A stretch of 64,000 nt of DNA from an uncultured Lachnospiraceae bacterium (GCA_937877165.1 CALEFO010000194.1:62001-126000); one strand, 5' to 3'; positions 40,232 through 50,167 are shown, numbered from the stretch's first letter. The notes: generated by a model not told the origin, from the letters alone. Numbers and translations are program-made.

Positions 40232-40415
40232 CCTCTCCTCCGATCCGGAAATCTTCCATCTTCGTTCCCTGCGCCAGTGCTATGGCCATGACTGCCACAA
40301 TGACCAGAGAAACACCCGCTGCCACCTTCAGGGCGGTTCCTGCTGCCGCCCTGATTCTCCTCCCTGCAATTCTCTCAGCAGGCTTCGTTCTTTCTGTTCT
40401 CCACATCCTGCTCAT
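40224..40415 (-). CDS. Small membrane protein (63 aa)
   Basis: Start at 40415 with AAGGGAAGG before it; the longer frame to 40508 is less likely. One hydrophobic segment (AAGVSLVIVAVMAIAL). It overlaps the fusion gene by 41 bases. Confidence 0.45.
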   Translation of the reverse strand: MSRMWRTERTKPAERIAGRRIRAAAGTALKVAAGVSLVIVAVMAIALAQGTKMEDFRIGGEDE

Positions 40416-42975
40416 CCTTCCCTTCATCCATGAAATCAAACAGCGTCGGCATATCAATCTCGCTCTCTGCCGCCTGCAGATAGCCCACACCGTCGCGGAA
40501 ATAATCACAGTTCAGCTCGCAGCCTTTCCCCTTGCGTCCCATCTTCACCGCAACCATCGGGACCGTCATCAGGCCGCCGAACGGATCATAGACAAGATCG
40601 CCCTTGTTGCTGTACCGGTTGATGATCCTCTCCACGATGTCGATCTGAAGCGGGCAGACGTGCATCTGGAGCTTTCTCCTGGACTGGTTCGTGTTCAGCG
40701 TCTTCATGCGGTTGATATCGTCCCAGACCTCGGAAAGATTCCAGGAACCGGGTGCCACCACCATGAAGGTCGCCGGAAGCCGTCCGTCTTTGTCCAACTC
40801 TTCTGCAAGCTTCACATGATCCTCATAGCTGTACACCGTCCCGCGGCTGTATTCCCGGTACACCTTCTGAAGGTTCTTCGTGCTGATATCCTTCAGTTCC
40901 TCCTTGCTCACCAGCCGGTCGCCGGAGGATCGCCAATAGCCGTGTGCGTCAATCTGCCACTGCGCCCTGGTATATTCTTCCTTCGTCTTGGTCACCGGCT
41001 CATCCGCGTAGGCGTTCGACCGGTCCGTCGGAAGCTTCCGGAACAGAAGAATGTATTCCGGGCAGCCTACGCCCATCTTCGAGCCGTCCTTGCACTGTTC
41101 GGACCATCCGAGGCGGTAGGTCTGGTTATTCTCCCGGACTACATCCGTCACGACGGTAATCATTCCCATGTACTGGAACCCATGCTTCATGTAGTGCTCA
41201 ATGCACAGCGCATGGAACGGCTCAATCGTCGGCATCCCGGTGCCCGTCGCATTCCCGAACAATACGCGGTCCTTGACGTGGATGGCGGCCACTCTTCCCG
41301 GCTTCAGAACGCGCAGCAGCTCCGGCGTCAGAAAGTCCATCTGTTCAAAAAAGCGTTCGGTATTCTCGTTATGCCCGAAATCGTTATAATTCGCGCTGTA
41401 TTCGTAGTGATTGCCGAAGGGGATGGATGTATGGATCAACCCCACGCTGTTGTCCGGCATCCTTCTGGTCTCTTCTACACAGTCGTCATTGACTGCTTCA
41501 TAGTGTTCTCCCGTTACTCTCACTGTCTTCACTCCCATCTTCCGGCGGATCAGCTCCGGAACTTCTGCATTGTTCAGCCCGTATTTCTTCACTATCTCCA
41601 CCATCTTCTCCACCATGTGGTTGTGATCCTTCCACTTCCGCAGGAGCGTGTCCTTGATCTCCCGTTCCGACTCCATGTAGATAATGTCGATCACAACCGG
41701 CTGATCCTGAAGGAACCGGTAAATACGGTGAATTGCCTGGATAAAATCGTTGAACTCATAATCAATGCCAAGAAAGATCGCACGGTGGCAGTGCCTCTGA
41801 AAATTGCAGCCGGATCCGGACAGCTCCTTCTTCGTTGCGAAGATCCGGAAGTTGCCTTCCGAGAAGTCAATCACCCGCTGTTCCCGCTTGTCGTAGTCCA
41901 TGGAGCCGTAGATATCCACGGTTTCCGGAATGGCTGCTTTGATCGCGTGCCGCTCTGCTTCCAGATCGTGCCAGATGATGAAGTGATCGTCCGGGCTTGC
42001 CGTGACAATCTCTTTTGCCTTCTCCACTCTCTGCCCGATGCTGGTCCGCTTCACGTCTGCCGCCGATTTCAGATCCAGCGCCGCATCCTCGAACAGCTGC
42101 ATCTGGCCGTTCCGGTCCTGTGTCTTGCCGTACTCCACGGGGAGTTCAATCCAGTTGACCGTAAGCGGCGGCAGGTCATAGCCTTCGTCCGAATACTCCG
42201 GATTCAGGTCGGACGGCTTCGTAACGAAGAGTGCCCAGCTTCCCAGCCACGTCCAGAATTCATCCTCCTGCGTCGGGTACAGTGTCAGGTTGTTCGCCTT
42301 CGTGCTGTCCCTCTGGAAAAACCTCGTCAGGGCCTGTCCGGTGTCCATGATTTCCAGATACCCAGCATAATGGATCAGCTCCTTGTACCGGTTCGGGGAA
42401 GGCGTCGCCGTGGCGACAAGCTTATATTTCACGCCCTTGAACTTGTCAAGGAACGTCTGATAGGTCTTACTGCCGAAGCTTCGCAGCACTGAGGCTTCAT
42501 CCAGACTCGTCGCCGCGAAGAACGCCGGATCAATGTCCCCGTCCCGCACTCTTTCGTAGTTCGTCAGAAGGATTTCTTCGCCTGCTGCCTTTACCTCTTC
42601 CATGGTCTTCACATAACGGGGCTTCTCATACCCCAGAACCTGCACGGCGTCCCGTGTAAATTCCTGCTTCACGCCAAGGGGAAGGACAATCAGCGCCTGC
42701 CCGCCTTCGTGCCTGGCTGCCTGATGGCAGAACTCAATCTCCTGCACCGTCTTGCCAAGGCCGAAGCTCTCGAACAGCGCTCTTCTTCCTCCCCGCAGTG
42801 CCCAGCGCACGGCATCCTTCTGGTGTGGCTTCAATGCCGGGTTGATCTCTCCTGCTGCCACCTCGAACCCGGACGATGGTGCAAGCTCTACTTTCGACTG
42901 CAAAAATTCCTGATACGTCATCTCATAAAAGGAGCCGATATATCTATTACCCGGCCGGGGCCCGTCTCCTTTCAT
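40375..42975 (-). CDS. SNF2-type helicase fused to a DNA methyltransferase
   Basis: 866 aa. Residues about 1-470 are an SF2/SNF2 helicase: LKPHQKDAVRWAL and GLGKT (motif I), SLDEASVL (motif II, DEAS), TATPSP and a C-terminal RecA lobe with QAIHRIYR. Residues about 500-866 are a DNA methyltransferase with TSIPFG in place of the usual DPPY-type motif and DPFGG for AdoMet binding. The gene continues the early run. It may protect phage DNA from host restriction and remodel the replication fork; substrate unknown. Confidence 0.85.
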   Translation of the reverse strand: MKGDGPRPGNRYIGSFYEMTYQEFLQSKVELAPSSGFEVAAGEINPALKPHQKDAVRWALRGGRRALFESFGLGKTVQEIEFCHQAARHEGGQALIVLPLGVKQEFTRDAVQVLGYEKPRYVKTMEEVKAAGEEILLTNYERVRDGDIDPAFFAATSLDEASVLRSFGSKTYQTFLDKFKGVKYKLVATATPSPNRYKELIHYAGYLEIMDTGQALTRFFQRDSTKANNLTLYPTQEDEFWTWLGSWALFVTKPSDLNPEYSDEGYDLPPLTVNWIELPVEYGKTQDRNGQMQLFEDAALDLKSAADVKRTSIGQRVEKAKEIVTASPDDHFIIWHDLEAERHAIKAAIPETVDIYGSMDYDKREQRVIDFSEGNFRIFATKKELSGSGCNFQRHCHRAIFLGIDYEFNDFIQAIHRIYRFLQDQPVVIDIIYMESEREIKDTLLRKWKDHNHMVEKMVEIVKKYGLNNAEVPELIRRKMGVKTVRVTGEHYEAVNDDCVEETRRMPDNSVGLIHTSIPFGNHYEYSANYNDFGHNENTERFFEQMDFLTPELLRVLKPGRVAAIHVKDRVLFGNATGTGMPTIEPFHALCIEHYMKHGFQYMGMITVVTDVVRENNQTYRLGWSEQCKDGSKMGVGCPEYILLFRKLPTDRSNAYADEPVTKTKEEYTRAQWQIDAHGYWRSSGDRLVSKEELKDISTKNLQKVYREYSRGTVYSYEDHVKLAEELDKDGRLPATFMVVAPGSWNLSEVWDDINRMKTLNTNQSRRKLQMHVCPLQIDIVERIINRYSNKGDLVYDPFGGLMTVPMVAVKMGRKGKGCELNCDYFRDGVGYLQAAESEIDMPTLFDFMDEGKDEQDVENRKNEAC

Positions 42976-42986
42976 CTTTTCCCAGC

Positions 42987-43045
42987 GGTCCGGATTTGTC
43001 CGAATCTGTCCGGCCTGTCCGTTCCGCTTTTGTCCATTTCTGTCT
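42987..43045. repeat. Iteron-like array, copy B
   Basis: Same as 238-296, upstream of the helicase-methylase start. Confidence 0.35.
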
Positions 43046-43118
43046 TTTCTGCGCAGATTATGGCTGATTTTCTGCCATTTTCCGCCCTTTCTCTAAAATG
43101 CCATCGCGCACGTGAAAT

Positions 43119-43505
43119 TCACGTGCAGACTTCCATTTTCTCTGTGCTCTTTTCGCGCAGATTATGGCTATTCCTCCCTATGAAATTCTCCCCGAAGATC
43201 TCCATCCACTCCTCATGCGTATGCCCTGGCAGGCTCTCCCACTTCTCCTGTGCCATTTCCTGCAGCATCCGCTGATATCCGTTGAACTCCGGATGATGGA
43301 CCGCCTCCCGGCAGCCTTCTATATCGCCTTCGTGATGCTTCACGCACAGGTGAACCCACAAACCGTAGTGTTCTGACAGCTTCCGGTTCTTCCCTGGGAA
43401 AATATGGTGCTTGTGCAGTGCCCGTTTTTCCATATCATCGCCGTCCAGCAGGGCGCAGAGGAAACACACCCTGCTGCCCTTCGGCTCCATGATGGATTTA
43501 CTCAT
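43119..43505 (-). CDS. HNH-like zinc-binding phage protein, copy B
   Basis: Identical product to 370-756 (128 aa; CFLC, KHHIFPG and CVKHHE motifs). This copy lies in the complete unit with the whole early operon. Confidence 0.6.
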   Translation of the reverse strand: MSKSIMEPKGSRVCFLCALLDGDDMEKRALHKHHIFPGKNRKLSEHYGLWVHLCVKHHEGDIEGCREAVHHPEFNGYQRMLQEMAQEKWESLPGHTHEEWMEIFGENFIGRNSHNLREKSTEKMEVCT

Positions 43506-43953
43506 CCTGTACCTGCTCCATCTCCACGGCGTCCTCCACCGTGGTGACAATCGTCTCGGAGAGCTTCACACTGACCGCGCCGCTCTTCGTCAATGTCATG
43601 GACGCCTTCGCGCCGTTTCCCAGTCCGATGCTGACCCCGTGAAAGATTCCATGAGCCGTTGCGTCCGCCGCATCACTCAGGATCTTCGCCGCATCCGGGA
43701 ACCGCGGTGCAATCACCTTTGCCGCCGCGGTCCTCGCCTTGCTGGCTTCATAGCGGATATTGCGCTCCCGGATTGCGCTGTCGCAGTTGCACTCATCCGT
43801 CGCGATCCTGTCCAGCTCCTCCTGTGACATGCCTCCGGCGAACCGGACCAGTCTCCGCTGTCCACAGAAACGGCAGGTTCCCATCTCTGTTCCGGAATGC
43901 AGTTCTCTTTCTTCCGTCCTTTCTTCTGTCTCTTCCCTGTTCAACTCTTCCAT
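43498..43953 (-). CDS. Early protein with Cys pairs, copy B
   Basis: Identical to 749-1204 (151 aa, CRFC and CNC). Confidence 0.5.
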   Translation of the reverse strand: MEELNREETEERTEERELHSGTEMGTCRFCGQRRLVRFAGGMSQEELDRIATDECNCDSAIRERNIRYEASKARTAAAKVIAPRFPDAAKILSDAADATAHGIFHGVSIGLGNGAKASMTLTKSGAVSVKLSETIVTTVEDAVEMEQVQDE

Positions 43954-44435
43954 GATTCCTCTTTCTCCACGTAAAACGCGGTGTTCATCACTTCACCTTT
44001 CCATTTTTTCAGCTCATCGCAGATCTGCAGCATCATCGCTTCCTTCTTCTCATGATCTTCCGTGTGCAGCCCTGCGAACTTATGCGGCTCCAGCCCGCAC
44101 AGAAGACTTTCCCAGTCCCCGCTGTTCTTCACCTCTTCGCCGTTCTTTTTTCTCCATCCGTTTTCCTTCCACTGCCACGGCCACCCGGCATTTAAGGCCC
44201 CGATGACAGGATCCGACATAATGATCTGCACACTGCAGGGCCGGATCAGGATATCCAGTGCGGCCGTCAAGGTCCGGAGCTGTGCCTGTTCCTTCGTGAC
44301 ATCAATGAGTCGCACAAATCCGCGGCGCTGTGCCTTCTGCTCTCCGGCTTCTACCAGCCACATGCCGATGCCGCAGGACTTTCCCGGCGTTGCCCAGGAT
44401 GTTTCCGCGTAGATCTTTACTTCCACCTTCCTCAC
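43941..44435 (-). CDS. RNase H-like fold protein, copy B
   Basis: Identical to 1192-1686 (164 aa). Confidence 0.5.
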   Translation of the reverse strand: MRKVEVKIYAETSWATPGKSCGIGMWLVEAGEQKAQRRGFVRLIDVTKEQAQLRTLTAALDILIRPCSVQIIMSDPVIGALNAGWPWQWKENGWRKKNGEEVKNSGDWESLLCGLEPHKFAGLHTEDHEKKEAMMLQICDELKKWKGEVMNTAFYVEKEESWKS

Positions 44436-45199
44436 CCCCTTTCCGGTGCTGCTCTTCCGCGCTTTCTCTTCTCCGGCTCTTCCAGGCGGATATAGCTGAT
44501 CTCCTGAAACGCCGTCCCGTCCTCATAGGTGCCACACACCGTATGGTCCTTGTCGATCGCGTAGCCCTTCCGCTCCCGCGGATCCCGGAAGCCTGCTCTT
44601 CTGGAAATTACCCGAATGGTAATCTGCGGCTCCTTCAGATTCCGTGAAGGTGTGTAAAGCTGTCCGATCTTCTTCCCTTCCGTCTCCGCGGTCCGTAATG
44701 CGTACTTCACGAAGTAGCTCGCGATGTCCGCATACTGCCCGCCGGAGTTCAGCGGCACCACGTTCACGATCTGGCCTTCTTCCCAGCACTCACGGATTTC
44801 CTTCAGATCCGCATCGGACAGGACCATGTGGATATGCCTGGAACCTCTCGGCCCGACCTCCATGGTGGCCACATATTTCATCTCCTTCCCGGCCTTCTGA
44901 TACCTGGCCTTCATTCGCCGGCGGAAATTGCTGAACCGCCTTTTCATCTCTTCGGAATTCTCCGGTGCCTGTGCTTTCTTCCATGAGAGCGTCACCAGAG
45001 CATCCTTCCCGTCTTCGAAATTCGCATTGAGCTTCCACCGAAGCCTTGCCTCTGCTCTTTTCAGGTGTGCCCTCTTCGTACTCTCCGGTGATTCCTTCTC
45101 CGGAGGTCCGCCCCTTCCTCTCATCCCATAACGGGGAGCGATGAGCCTCTGAACCTCCAGCACCTTCCCCGCACGGATGATCTTCTCTATCCCTCGCAT
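44432..45199 (-). CDS. HUH-type Rep-like protein, copy B
   Basis: Identical to 1683-2450 (255 aa, RHIHMVL motif). Confidence 0.55.
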   Translation of the reverse strand: MRGIEKIIRAGKVLEVQRLIAPRYGMRGRGGPPEKESPESTKRAHLKRAEARLRWKLNANFEDGKDALVTLSWKKAQAPENSEEMKRRFSNFRRRMKARYQKAGKEMKYVATMEVGPRGSRHIHMVLSDADLKEIRECWEEGQIVNVVPLNSGGQYADIASYFVKYALRTAETEGKKIGQLYTPSRNLKEPQITIRVISRRAGFRDPRERKGYAIDKDHTVCGTYEDGTAFQEISYIRLEEPEKRKRGRAAPERG

Positions 45200-45379
45200 T
45201 TCCCTGCCTTTCCGGATGAACACGGTCGTAAGTTGGATTACTTTACCGCGTCGCGAAAGCGGATCCGCCCCGCTTCCTCCTGTCATTTTTCTTGTGGTTT
45301 TCGGAAAATGCGCTATACTAAATGTTGTGGTGCCGTATGGCGCATTTCCCGGGGAGGCGGTTTTCTCAGAACCGTCTCC

Positions 45380-45562
45380 TCATTTTCTTTCCAGACTTCC
45401 CCAGACCGCCGCGCAGTCCGTCCGGGCTATTTGATGGTCCATTTCGTCCCGAGTCAGATGCTCCCGCCTCAGATCTCCGCAGATCCGGCTGCAGTAGTCC
45501 TTTCCCTTCGCTCTGGTGACCTCTTCTCTTGTCCTGATTCCGAACATGCAGTTAATAATCAT
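45380..45562 (-). CDS. Small phage protein, copy B (60 aa)
   Basis: Identical to 2631-2813. Confidence 0.45.
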   Translation of the reverse strand: MIINCMFGIRTREEVTRAKGKDYCSRICGDLRREHLTRDEMDHQIARTDCAAVWGSLERK

Positions 45563-45906
45563 CCTGTTACCCCGCGGGTTGCCTGAATCCGCACGGCTCC
45601 CCGGCTCACGCCGAACTCGGCTCCCAGCTCTGTCCAGCTTCTCCCGGCGGCGTTCTGCTGACGCAAATAGGCTCTTTCTTCATCCGTCCATACATGGAAG
45701 CCCTTTCTTACACAGGGCTTTGCGGCCTTCTTCGCCGCTGCTCCAGCTTTCCGTTTCTGCTGCATCACCTGCGCCGCGGCCTTCCGTCTTCTCTGCACCG
45801 CTTTCTGCTCTGTCCAGCCTTCCGGAAGCTCCGGCTTCGCTCTATACTCGTGCGTCGCCGGGAGTTTCGTCTCCGGAAGCGCCACCTTCCTTACTCTTGC
45901 CTGCAT
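45559..45906 (-). CDS. Helix-turn-helix early protein, copy B
   Basis: Identical to 2810-3157 (115 aa). Confidence 0.55.
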   Translation of the reverse strand: MQARVRKVALPETKLPATHEYRAKPELPEGWTEQKAVQRRRKAAAQVMQQKRKAGAAAKKAAKPCVRKGFHVWTDEERAYLRQQNAAGRSWTELGAEFGVSRGAVRIQATRGVTG

Positions 45907-45965
45907 CGTCTTTTCCCTTTTCTACGTGCTATAATTTCGCTATACACTTTTTTGGTAGGTCCCTC

Positions 45966-46157
45966 ATGTCTGATATGGAAATCCCCGATTTCGGTGATAT
46001 TCTCGATGATCCTGATCAGAGAATTATTCGTTATATGGATATGCTTGAAGAAAAGCACAAACGTCGTGAGAACATCACCTTATGCATTTCCATCATCAGC
46101 GCTATTGCTGGTGTCATCGCTTCCATCGCATCCGTTGCTGCTCTGCTGAAGCATTAA
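45966..46157 (+). CDS. Small membrane protein, copy B
   Basis: Identical to 3217-3408 (63 aa). Confidence 0.45.
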   Translation: MSDMEIPDFGDILDDPDQRIIRYMDMLEEKHKRRENITLCISIISAIAGVIASIASVAALLKH

Positions 46158-46316
46158 CTTCAGCTCTCTGATTTCCCGGATGATCATCACCATCAGAATG
46201 ACATTCACATTCCCGATCTCATCAGCATGCCTTTCCAACCTGTCCAGTCCAGCATCGGAAATTTTTCCGATGCGCCGGTATTCCGTCGGCTTGTTCTTCT
46301 TTCGCAGTATTCCCAT
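46080..46316 (-). CDS. Small phage protein, copy B (78 aa)
   Basis: Identical to 3331-3567, overlapping the convergent gene. Confidence 0.35.
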   Translation of the reverse strand: MGILRKKNKPTEYRRIGKISDAGLDRLERHADEIGNVNVILMVMIIREIRELKLMLQQSSNGCDGSDDTSNSADDGNA

Positions 46317-46367
46317 TGCCCTTTTTCACCTCGTCCATAACAAGACGACGATCGTTCTCATACGCCC

Positions 46368-46610
46368 TCACCCCGCATCGTCCAGGTCCTCGCCCTGGTA
46401 TCTCCTTTGGTACTTTCCCCGCAGTCTTTCCATCCGTTCCTCCTCGCGCTGCCTCCGTTCTTTCCGGTCTTCCAGCCAGACAGACAGGATGATCAGTGCT
46501 GCGCCAATCGCGAAGAATGCGATTGCCGCTCCGGTCTTGTCAAAAAAAGCACTCATGACCGTTGACTCCAGCAGACAGATCAGCCCGCCAAACGATAAAA
46601 TGTCCTTCAT
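46368..46610 (-). CDS. Small membrane protein, copy B (80 aa)
   Basis: Identical to 3619-3861. Confidence 0.45.
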   Translation of the reverse strand: MKDILSFGGLICLLESTVMSAFFDKTGAAIAFFAIGAALIILSVWLEDRKERRQREEERMERLRGKYQRRYQGEDLDDAG

Positions 46611-46735
46611 GCCGCTTTCTCCCTCTCCCTCAAGATGGCCATCAGAACCGAATAAAACTCGCTTCCGGCCGGAATCATGATTCCTTCCATGGACTCTCTG
46701 ACGGATCCGTCAGAGAGAATGTTTCGCACACTCAT
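46607..46735 (-). CDS. Very small phage protein, copy B (42 aa)
   Basis: Identical to 3858-3986. Confidence 0.45.
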   Translation of the reverse strand: MSVRNILSDGSVRESMEGIMIPAGSEFYSVLMAILREREKAA

Positions 46736-46829
46736 TTCCCCTTCTCCTTTCGTGGTGCCTCCTCCGTGCTATATACTTTCTTCACAGGCTCCTGCCAGAG
46801 CCGAGTATCTAAGGAAGGAGGTATATGTC

Positions 46830-47180
46830 ATGGAAGAATTGAAATCTTCGCATTTTAAATGGTCTGATGCTTCATCTCTCCATTGGAATGACCTGTCTGG
46901 TTCAGCTCTTACTTATGGAGATCTCCAGAAAACAACAGACGAGGTGTATTCCCTGTTGAAAGATTCCGCAGATCAAGTCCCACAAGATTTATCTGCTTCT
47001 GCTGATTCCCTCGTGGAAACCTACGGATCTTTTGAAAATGTCAAAACCATCGGTGAATTCGTCACCGTTCTACACGGTTTTGTACATTCCGATGCGTTTA
47101 ACAAGCTCATCAGCTCCGCTTGCCGCGCTGCCATCGAGCAGACCGTCAAACACATCATCGACATTCTTTTTTCTCTTTGA
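46830..47180 (+). CDS. Plus-strand phage protein, copy B (116 aa)
   Basis: Identical to 4081-4431. Confidence 0.45.
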   Translation: MEELKSSHFKWSDASSLHWNDLSGSALTYGDLQKTTDEVYSLLKDSADQVPQDLSASADSLVETYGSFENVKTIGEFVTVLHGFVHSDAFNKLISSACRAAIEQTVKHIIDILFSL

Positions 47181-47184
47181 TTCG

Positions 47185-47211
47185 TCAGCGGGTGCTGCAA
47201 TCACCCGCTGA
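47185..47211. terminator. Bidirectional hairpin, copy B
   Basis: Same as 4436-4462. Confidence 0.6.
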
Positions 47212-47584
47212 TGACCTTTATTACCTCTACTATCTTTGAAATGATTTCTACCGAAATCAGGCTCGCAGTTAATCCGTACAGAATTCCTGCTTTTGCTTTT
47301 ATGCTCTTTTCCTGATCTCTTGCTTTTTCTGATTTCTGTCTGCTATCTGCTTCCAGCCTCAGGTAATCTATCGGATCCCAGCTTTCCGGAAGCTCTGTCG
47401 TGTGCTTTTTTATCTTTTCAAGCTCTTCCTGGCTGATCTCTCTATTCATCAGCTTGTATTCACTGGCGTACTGATCCAGCTGGAACGCAGTTGAAAACGA
47501 GTAAGCCGTCAGTTCCCCGTCATCTTCTGCAATTCTTGTGATAATGGAAGGATCAGCTTTTTCTGCGTAATATCTGGCTCTCAT
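47201..47584 (-). CDS. C-terminal membrane-segment protein, copy B (127 aa)
   Basis: Identical to 4452-4835. Confidence 0.45.
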   Translation of the reverse strand: MRARYYAEKADPSIITRIAEDDGELTAYSFSTAFQLDQYASEYKLMNREISQEELEKIKKHTTELPESWDPIDYLRLEADSRQKSEKARDQEKSIKAKAGILYGLTASLISVEIISKIVEVIKVISG

Positions 47585-47637
47585 CCTCTTCTCCTTTCGT
47601 GGTGTCTTTTTAAGAAAGACCGTCAAGGTCTTTCTTC

Positions 47638-47661
47638 TTTGTGGTAGATATCTACCACAAA
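47638..47661. promoter_or_regulatory. Perfect 24-bp palindrome, copy B
   Basis: Same as 4889-4912. Confidence 0.5.
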
Positions 47662-47662
47662 A

Positions 47663-47869
47663 CTAATTTTTACTTAGCGTTTCAGGCACAAAAATATCGC
47701 TCATTGCACATCCGTACAGATTGCAGAGCCTAATAAACTGCTGCGTTCTAGGAAAGGTACGGTTACTTTCCCAGCTTACAATCGTACTTGTTGCAAACCC
47801 AGTCTTTTTGTGGACTTCTTCTTGGGTCATTCCTGCGTTTATCCGTGCCGCTTTTAATGACATGCTCAT
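47663..47869 (-). CDS. Cro-like XRE regulator, copy B
   Basis: Identical to 4914-5120 (68 aa). Confidence 0.75.
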   Translation of the reverse strand: MSMSLKAARINAGMTQEEVHKKTGFATSTIVSWESNRTFPRTQQFIRLCNLYGCAMSDIFVPETLSKN

Positions 47870-47909
47870 CCGGTTAACCTCCTTTCGGATTTATTTGAAC
47901 ATGCTCATA

Positions 47910-47930
47910 ATACTAAGTCTTTCTTAGTAT
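47910..47930. promoter_or_regulatory. Switch operator, copy B
   Basis: ATACTAAG-N5-CTTAGTAT, same as 5161-5181. Confidence 0.65.
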
Positions 47931-47965
47931 GTCAATCAAAACTTAGTTCTTTCGATATTTTTTGT

Positions 47966-47994
47966 TTTACTTTTGCTAGTTTATAAAGTATGAT
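47966..47994 (+). promoter_or_regulatory. CI promoter, copy B
   Basis: TTTACT-17-TATGAT, same as 5217-5245. Confidence 0.6.
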
Positions 47995-48012
47995 CAGTGT
48001 CAGGAGGGACAT

Positions 48013-48408
48013 ATGAGTGATACAGAATTGAGAAGGATATTTGCTGATAATCTTAATTACTACCTGAACATAAATAATTTTTCTCAGGCAGACATGGCAC
48101 GGTATATGCATGTTTCGACCGCAACCGCAGCACAGTGGTGCACGGGCAAGACCATGCCTAGAATAGATAAAATTCAAAGTCTCTGTAATTGGTTCGGTAT
48201 AGAAAAGTCGGATCTCCTTGAAACAGCAAAACATGATCCCGAAGAGAAGTACTACATGAATGCTGAGGCCAGGGAGATGGCCGAGTTTCTTTTCAAAAAT
48301 CCGGAGTATAAGGTTCTCTTCGATGCCTCCCGGAAGGTGAAGCCCGAAGACATCGGCTTTGTAAAGGAAATGATGGACCGTATGAGGGGAAGTGATTCCA
48401 GTGATTGA
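48013..48408 (+). CDS. CI-like repressor, copy B
   Basis: Identical to 5264-5659 (131 aa). Confidence 0.8.
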   Translation: MSDTELRRIFADNLNYYLNINNFSQADMARYMHVSTATAAQWCTGKTMPRIDKIQSLCNWFGIEKSDLLETAKHDPEEKYYMNAEAREMAEFLFKNPEYKVLFDASRKVKPEDIGFVKEMMDRMRGSDSSD

Positions 48409-48655
48409 TGATGACATCCAGACCATCTGTCTGGATCTCCCTACCACTATCCGATCCTATGTAGTCTCCAACCGCGACGGCAGTTATACCGTCGTGCTCA
48501 ATGCAAGGCTGTGCCGGGAGCAGCTTCTCAGAGCATACTCCCATGAGATCGCACATCTCTGCCGGGGTGATTACGAGAAGACGTGCAGCGCAGATCTGAT
48601 TGAAGTTCATGCACATCAGGATGCAGAATTATCAGATTCAAGACTTGAGGCTTAG
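48392..48655 (+). CDS. ImmA-type metallopeptidase, copy B
   Basis: Identical to 5643-5906 (HEIAH motif). Confidence 0.7.
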   Translation: MIPVIDDDIQTICLDLPTTIRSYVVSNRDGSYTVVLNARLCREQLLRAYSHEIAHLCRGDYEKTCSADLIEVHAHQDAELSDSRLEA

Positions 48656-48657
48656 AA

Positions 48658-48771
48658 CATTTTTCCCACGTTGGAAAAATGATACTGAACTGTCCTGATC
48701 ATTTTGTTGACATCAACAATATGATCGTCCCTGCAAAAAGTACCTACCATTTTGCTGATGTCGGCAAAATG
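48658..48771. promoter_or_regulatory. Three 24-bp palindromes, copy B
   Basis: Same as 5909-6022, in the 420-base gap before the Abi gene. Confidence 0.55.
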
Positions 48772-48978
48772 ATAATAGTTTGTAAGGGGGTCTTTTTCTT
48801 CTATAAAGATGTCAGATTTAAAGATCTCGATAGTTCAATTTTTGCTGATTTATTGTACTATCCATTGTAATGGTTCAAGGTTTTGCGAAATATTGAACTA
48901 CCCACGACAATCACGCGAATCACACTCGAAGAATAATTTACCTGTTGTTTTTTCTTATTTTTCTGCTATAATAGGATA

Positions 48979-49046
48979 TGTTTTTATAGCGAATGACTGT
49001 TGATCGGTCACAGAAGGGGCTACGGGTTTTCCTGTAGCTCCTTTTT
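48979..49046 (+). ncRNA. Candidate Abi leader RNA, copy B
   Basis: Same as 6230-6297; promoter at 48945-48972. Confidence 0.6.
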
Positions 49047-49075
49047 GTATTTATATTATTTCATGAGGGTTTAAT

Positions 49076-50167
49076 ATGGCTAATTTAATGGATGCTGTGC
49101 GGTACTCTTCTCCTCAGGATCAGGTAAAAAAGCTGAAAAGCAAGGGACTGATCATTAATAACGCTGATTACGCGGTTCACGAGCTTTCTGTTTATGGCTA
49201 TTACAATATTATCAATGGCTATAAGAGGCCTTATACGCATATGGCCGATGGCGAACGGGTATATAATGTCGGAGTAACCTTTGAGCAAATTCACTCCCTG
49301 TTTCTTCTGGATCATAGTATTCGAAATTCCATCATGGCCGCTATGCTGGATCTCGAAGAAAGTCTTCGTGCCTCAACCGCAGATGTTATTGGGAAATTTA
49401 TTTCTACAGATCATCATGAGTATCTGCAAAAAAATCATTATCAGGATCGGCCTTCCCGCATTGAGAAGTTTTCAACAGATGGCATCCTCCGTACACTTTC
49501 AGTGAATGCCAGATCCGGGAAAGATCCCATTCGATATTACTCTGATAAGTACGGAATTATTCCGCCATGGATTCTCCTGAAGGGAACATACTTCAGCACT
49601 TTGATCAACTATATCCGCATATTAAAACCAAACGAAAAATCTGCTCTTATCCAGAAAATGTATAATATCAACGACCAGAATGCTTCTATGCAATGCACCA
49701 AAACTTTTTTCAGCTCTGCCTTGTTTGTTTGCCTAGATTACCGCAATCGTGCTGCCCACGGCGGACGAATTTATGATTTTGATTCTGATCATGCCGAATA
49801 CTTTGAAAAAGATAACGAATTTTATAATATTTTTCCAAATTTTTCATTCATCCAATCTCTGTCTGGAATAGGACGGCTCCTTGCCATACTTGCAATGTTT
49901 ACCAATAGCAATGCTGCCTCGATTCTTGAAGAGTCTGTCAATGTACAAATAAGCCGCCATCTATCCTTTTTCCCAGATGACAAAGATGTTTTGGAATCGC
50001 TAATTCAGACGAAAATCAATGTAAATCGTGTTGTGTGGGTGTCCAGAAATGGACATATTTTTCACGTCAATCCAACTTGCAGCGGCCTTACAGATCCAGT
50101 TCAAATTTCTATTGATAGTCCGGAACTCAAAAAATACACCCCCTGCAAGAGGTGCTGTAAAAAGTAA
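49076..50167 (+). CDS. AbiF/Abi_2 HEPN abortive-infection protein, copy B
   Basis: Identical to 6327-7418 (363 aa, RNRAAH motif). Confidence 0.8.
   Translation: MANLMDAVRYSSPQDQVKKLKSKGLIINNADYAVHELSVYGYYNIINGYKRPYTHMADGERVYNVGVTFEQIHSLFLLDHSIRNSIMAAMLDLEESLRASTADVIGKFISTDHHEYLQKNHYQDRPSRIEKFSTDGILRTLSVNARSGKDPIRYYSDKYGIIPPWILLKGTYFSTLINYIRILKPNEKSALIQKMYNINDQNASMQCTKTFFSSALFVCLDYRNRAAHGGRIYDFDSDHAEYFEKDNEFYNIFPNFSFIQSLSGIGRLLAILAMFTNSNAASILEESVNVQISRHLSFFPDDKDVLESLIQTKINVNRVVWVSRNGHIFHVNPTCSGLTDPVQISIDSPELKKYTPCKRCCKK

Noticed and set aside
40207..42492. A 761-aa plus-strand frame opposite the helicase-methylase
   Set aside because: His/Arg/Leu-rich shadow typical of GC-rich reverse frames; the minus strand has clear motifs.
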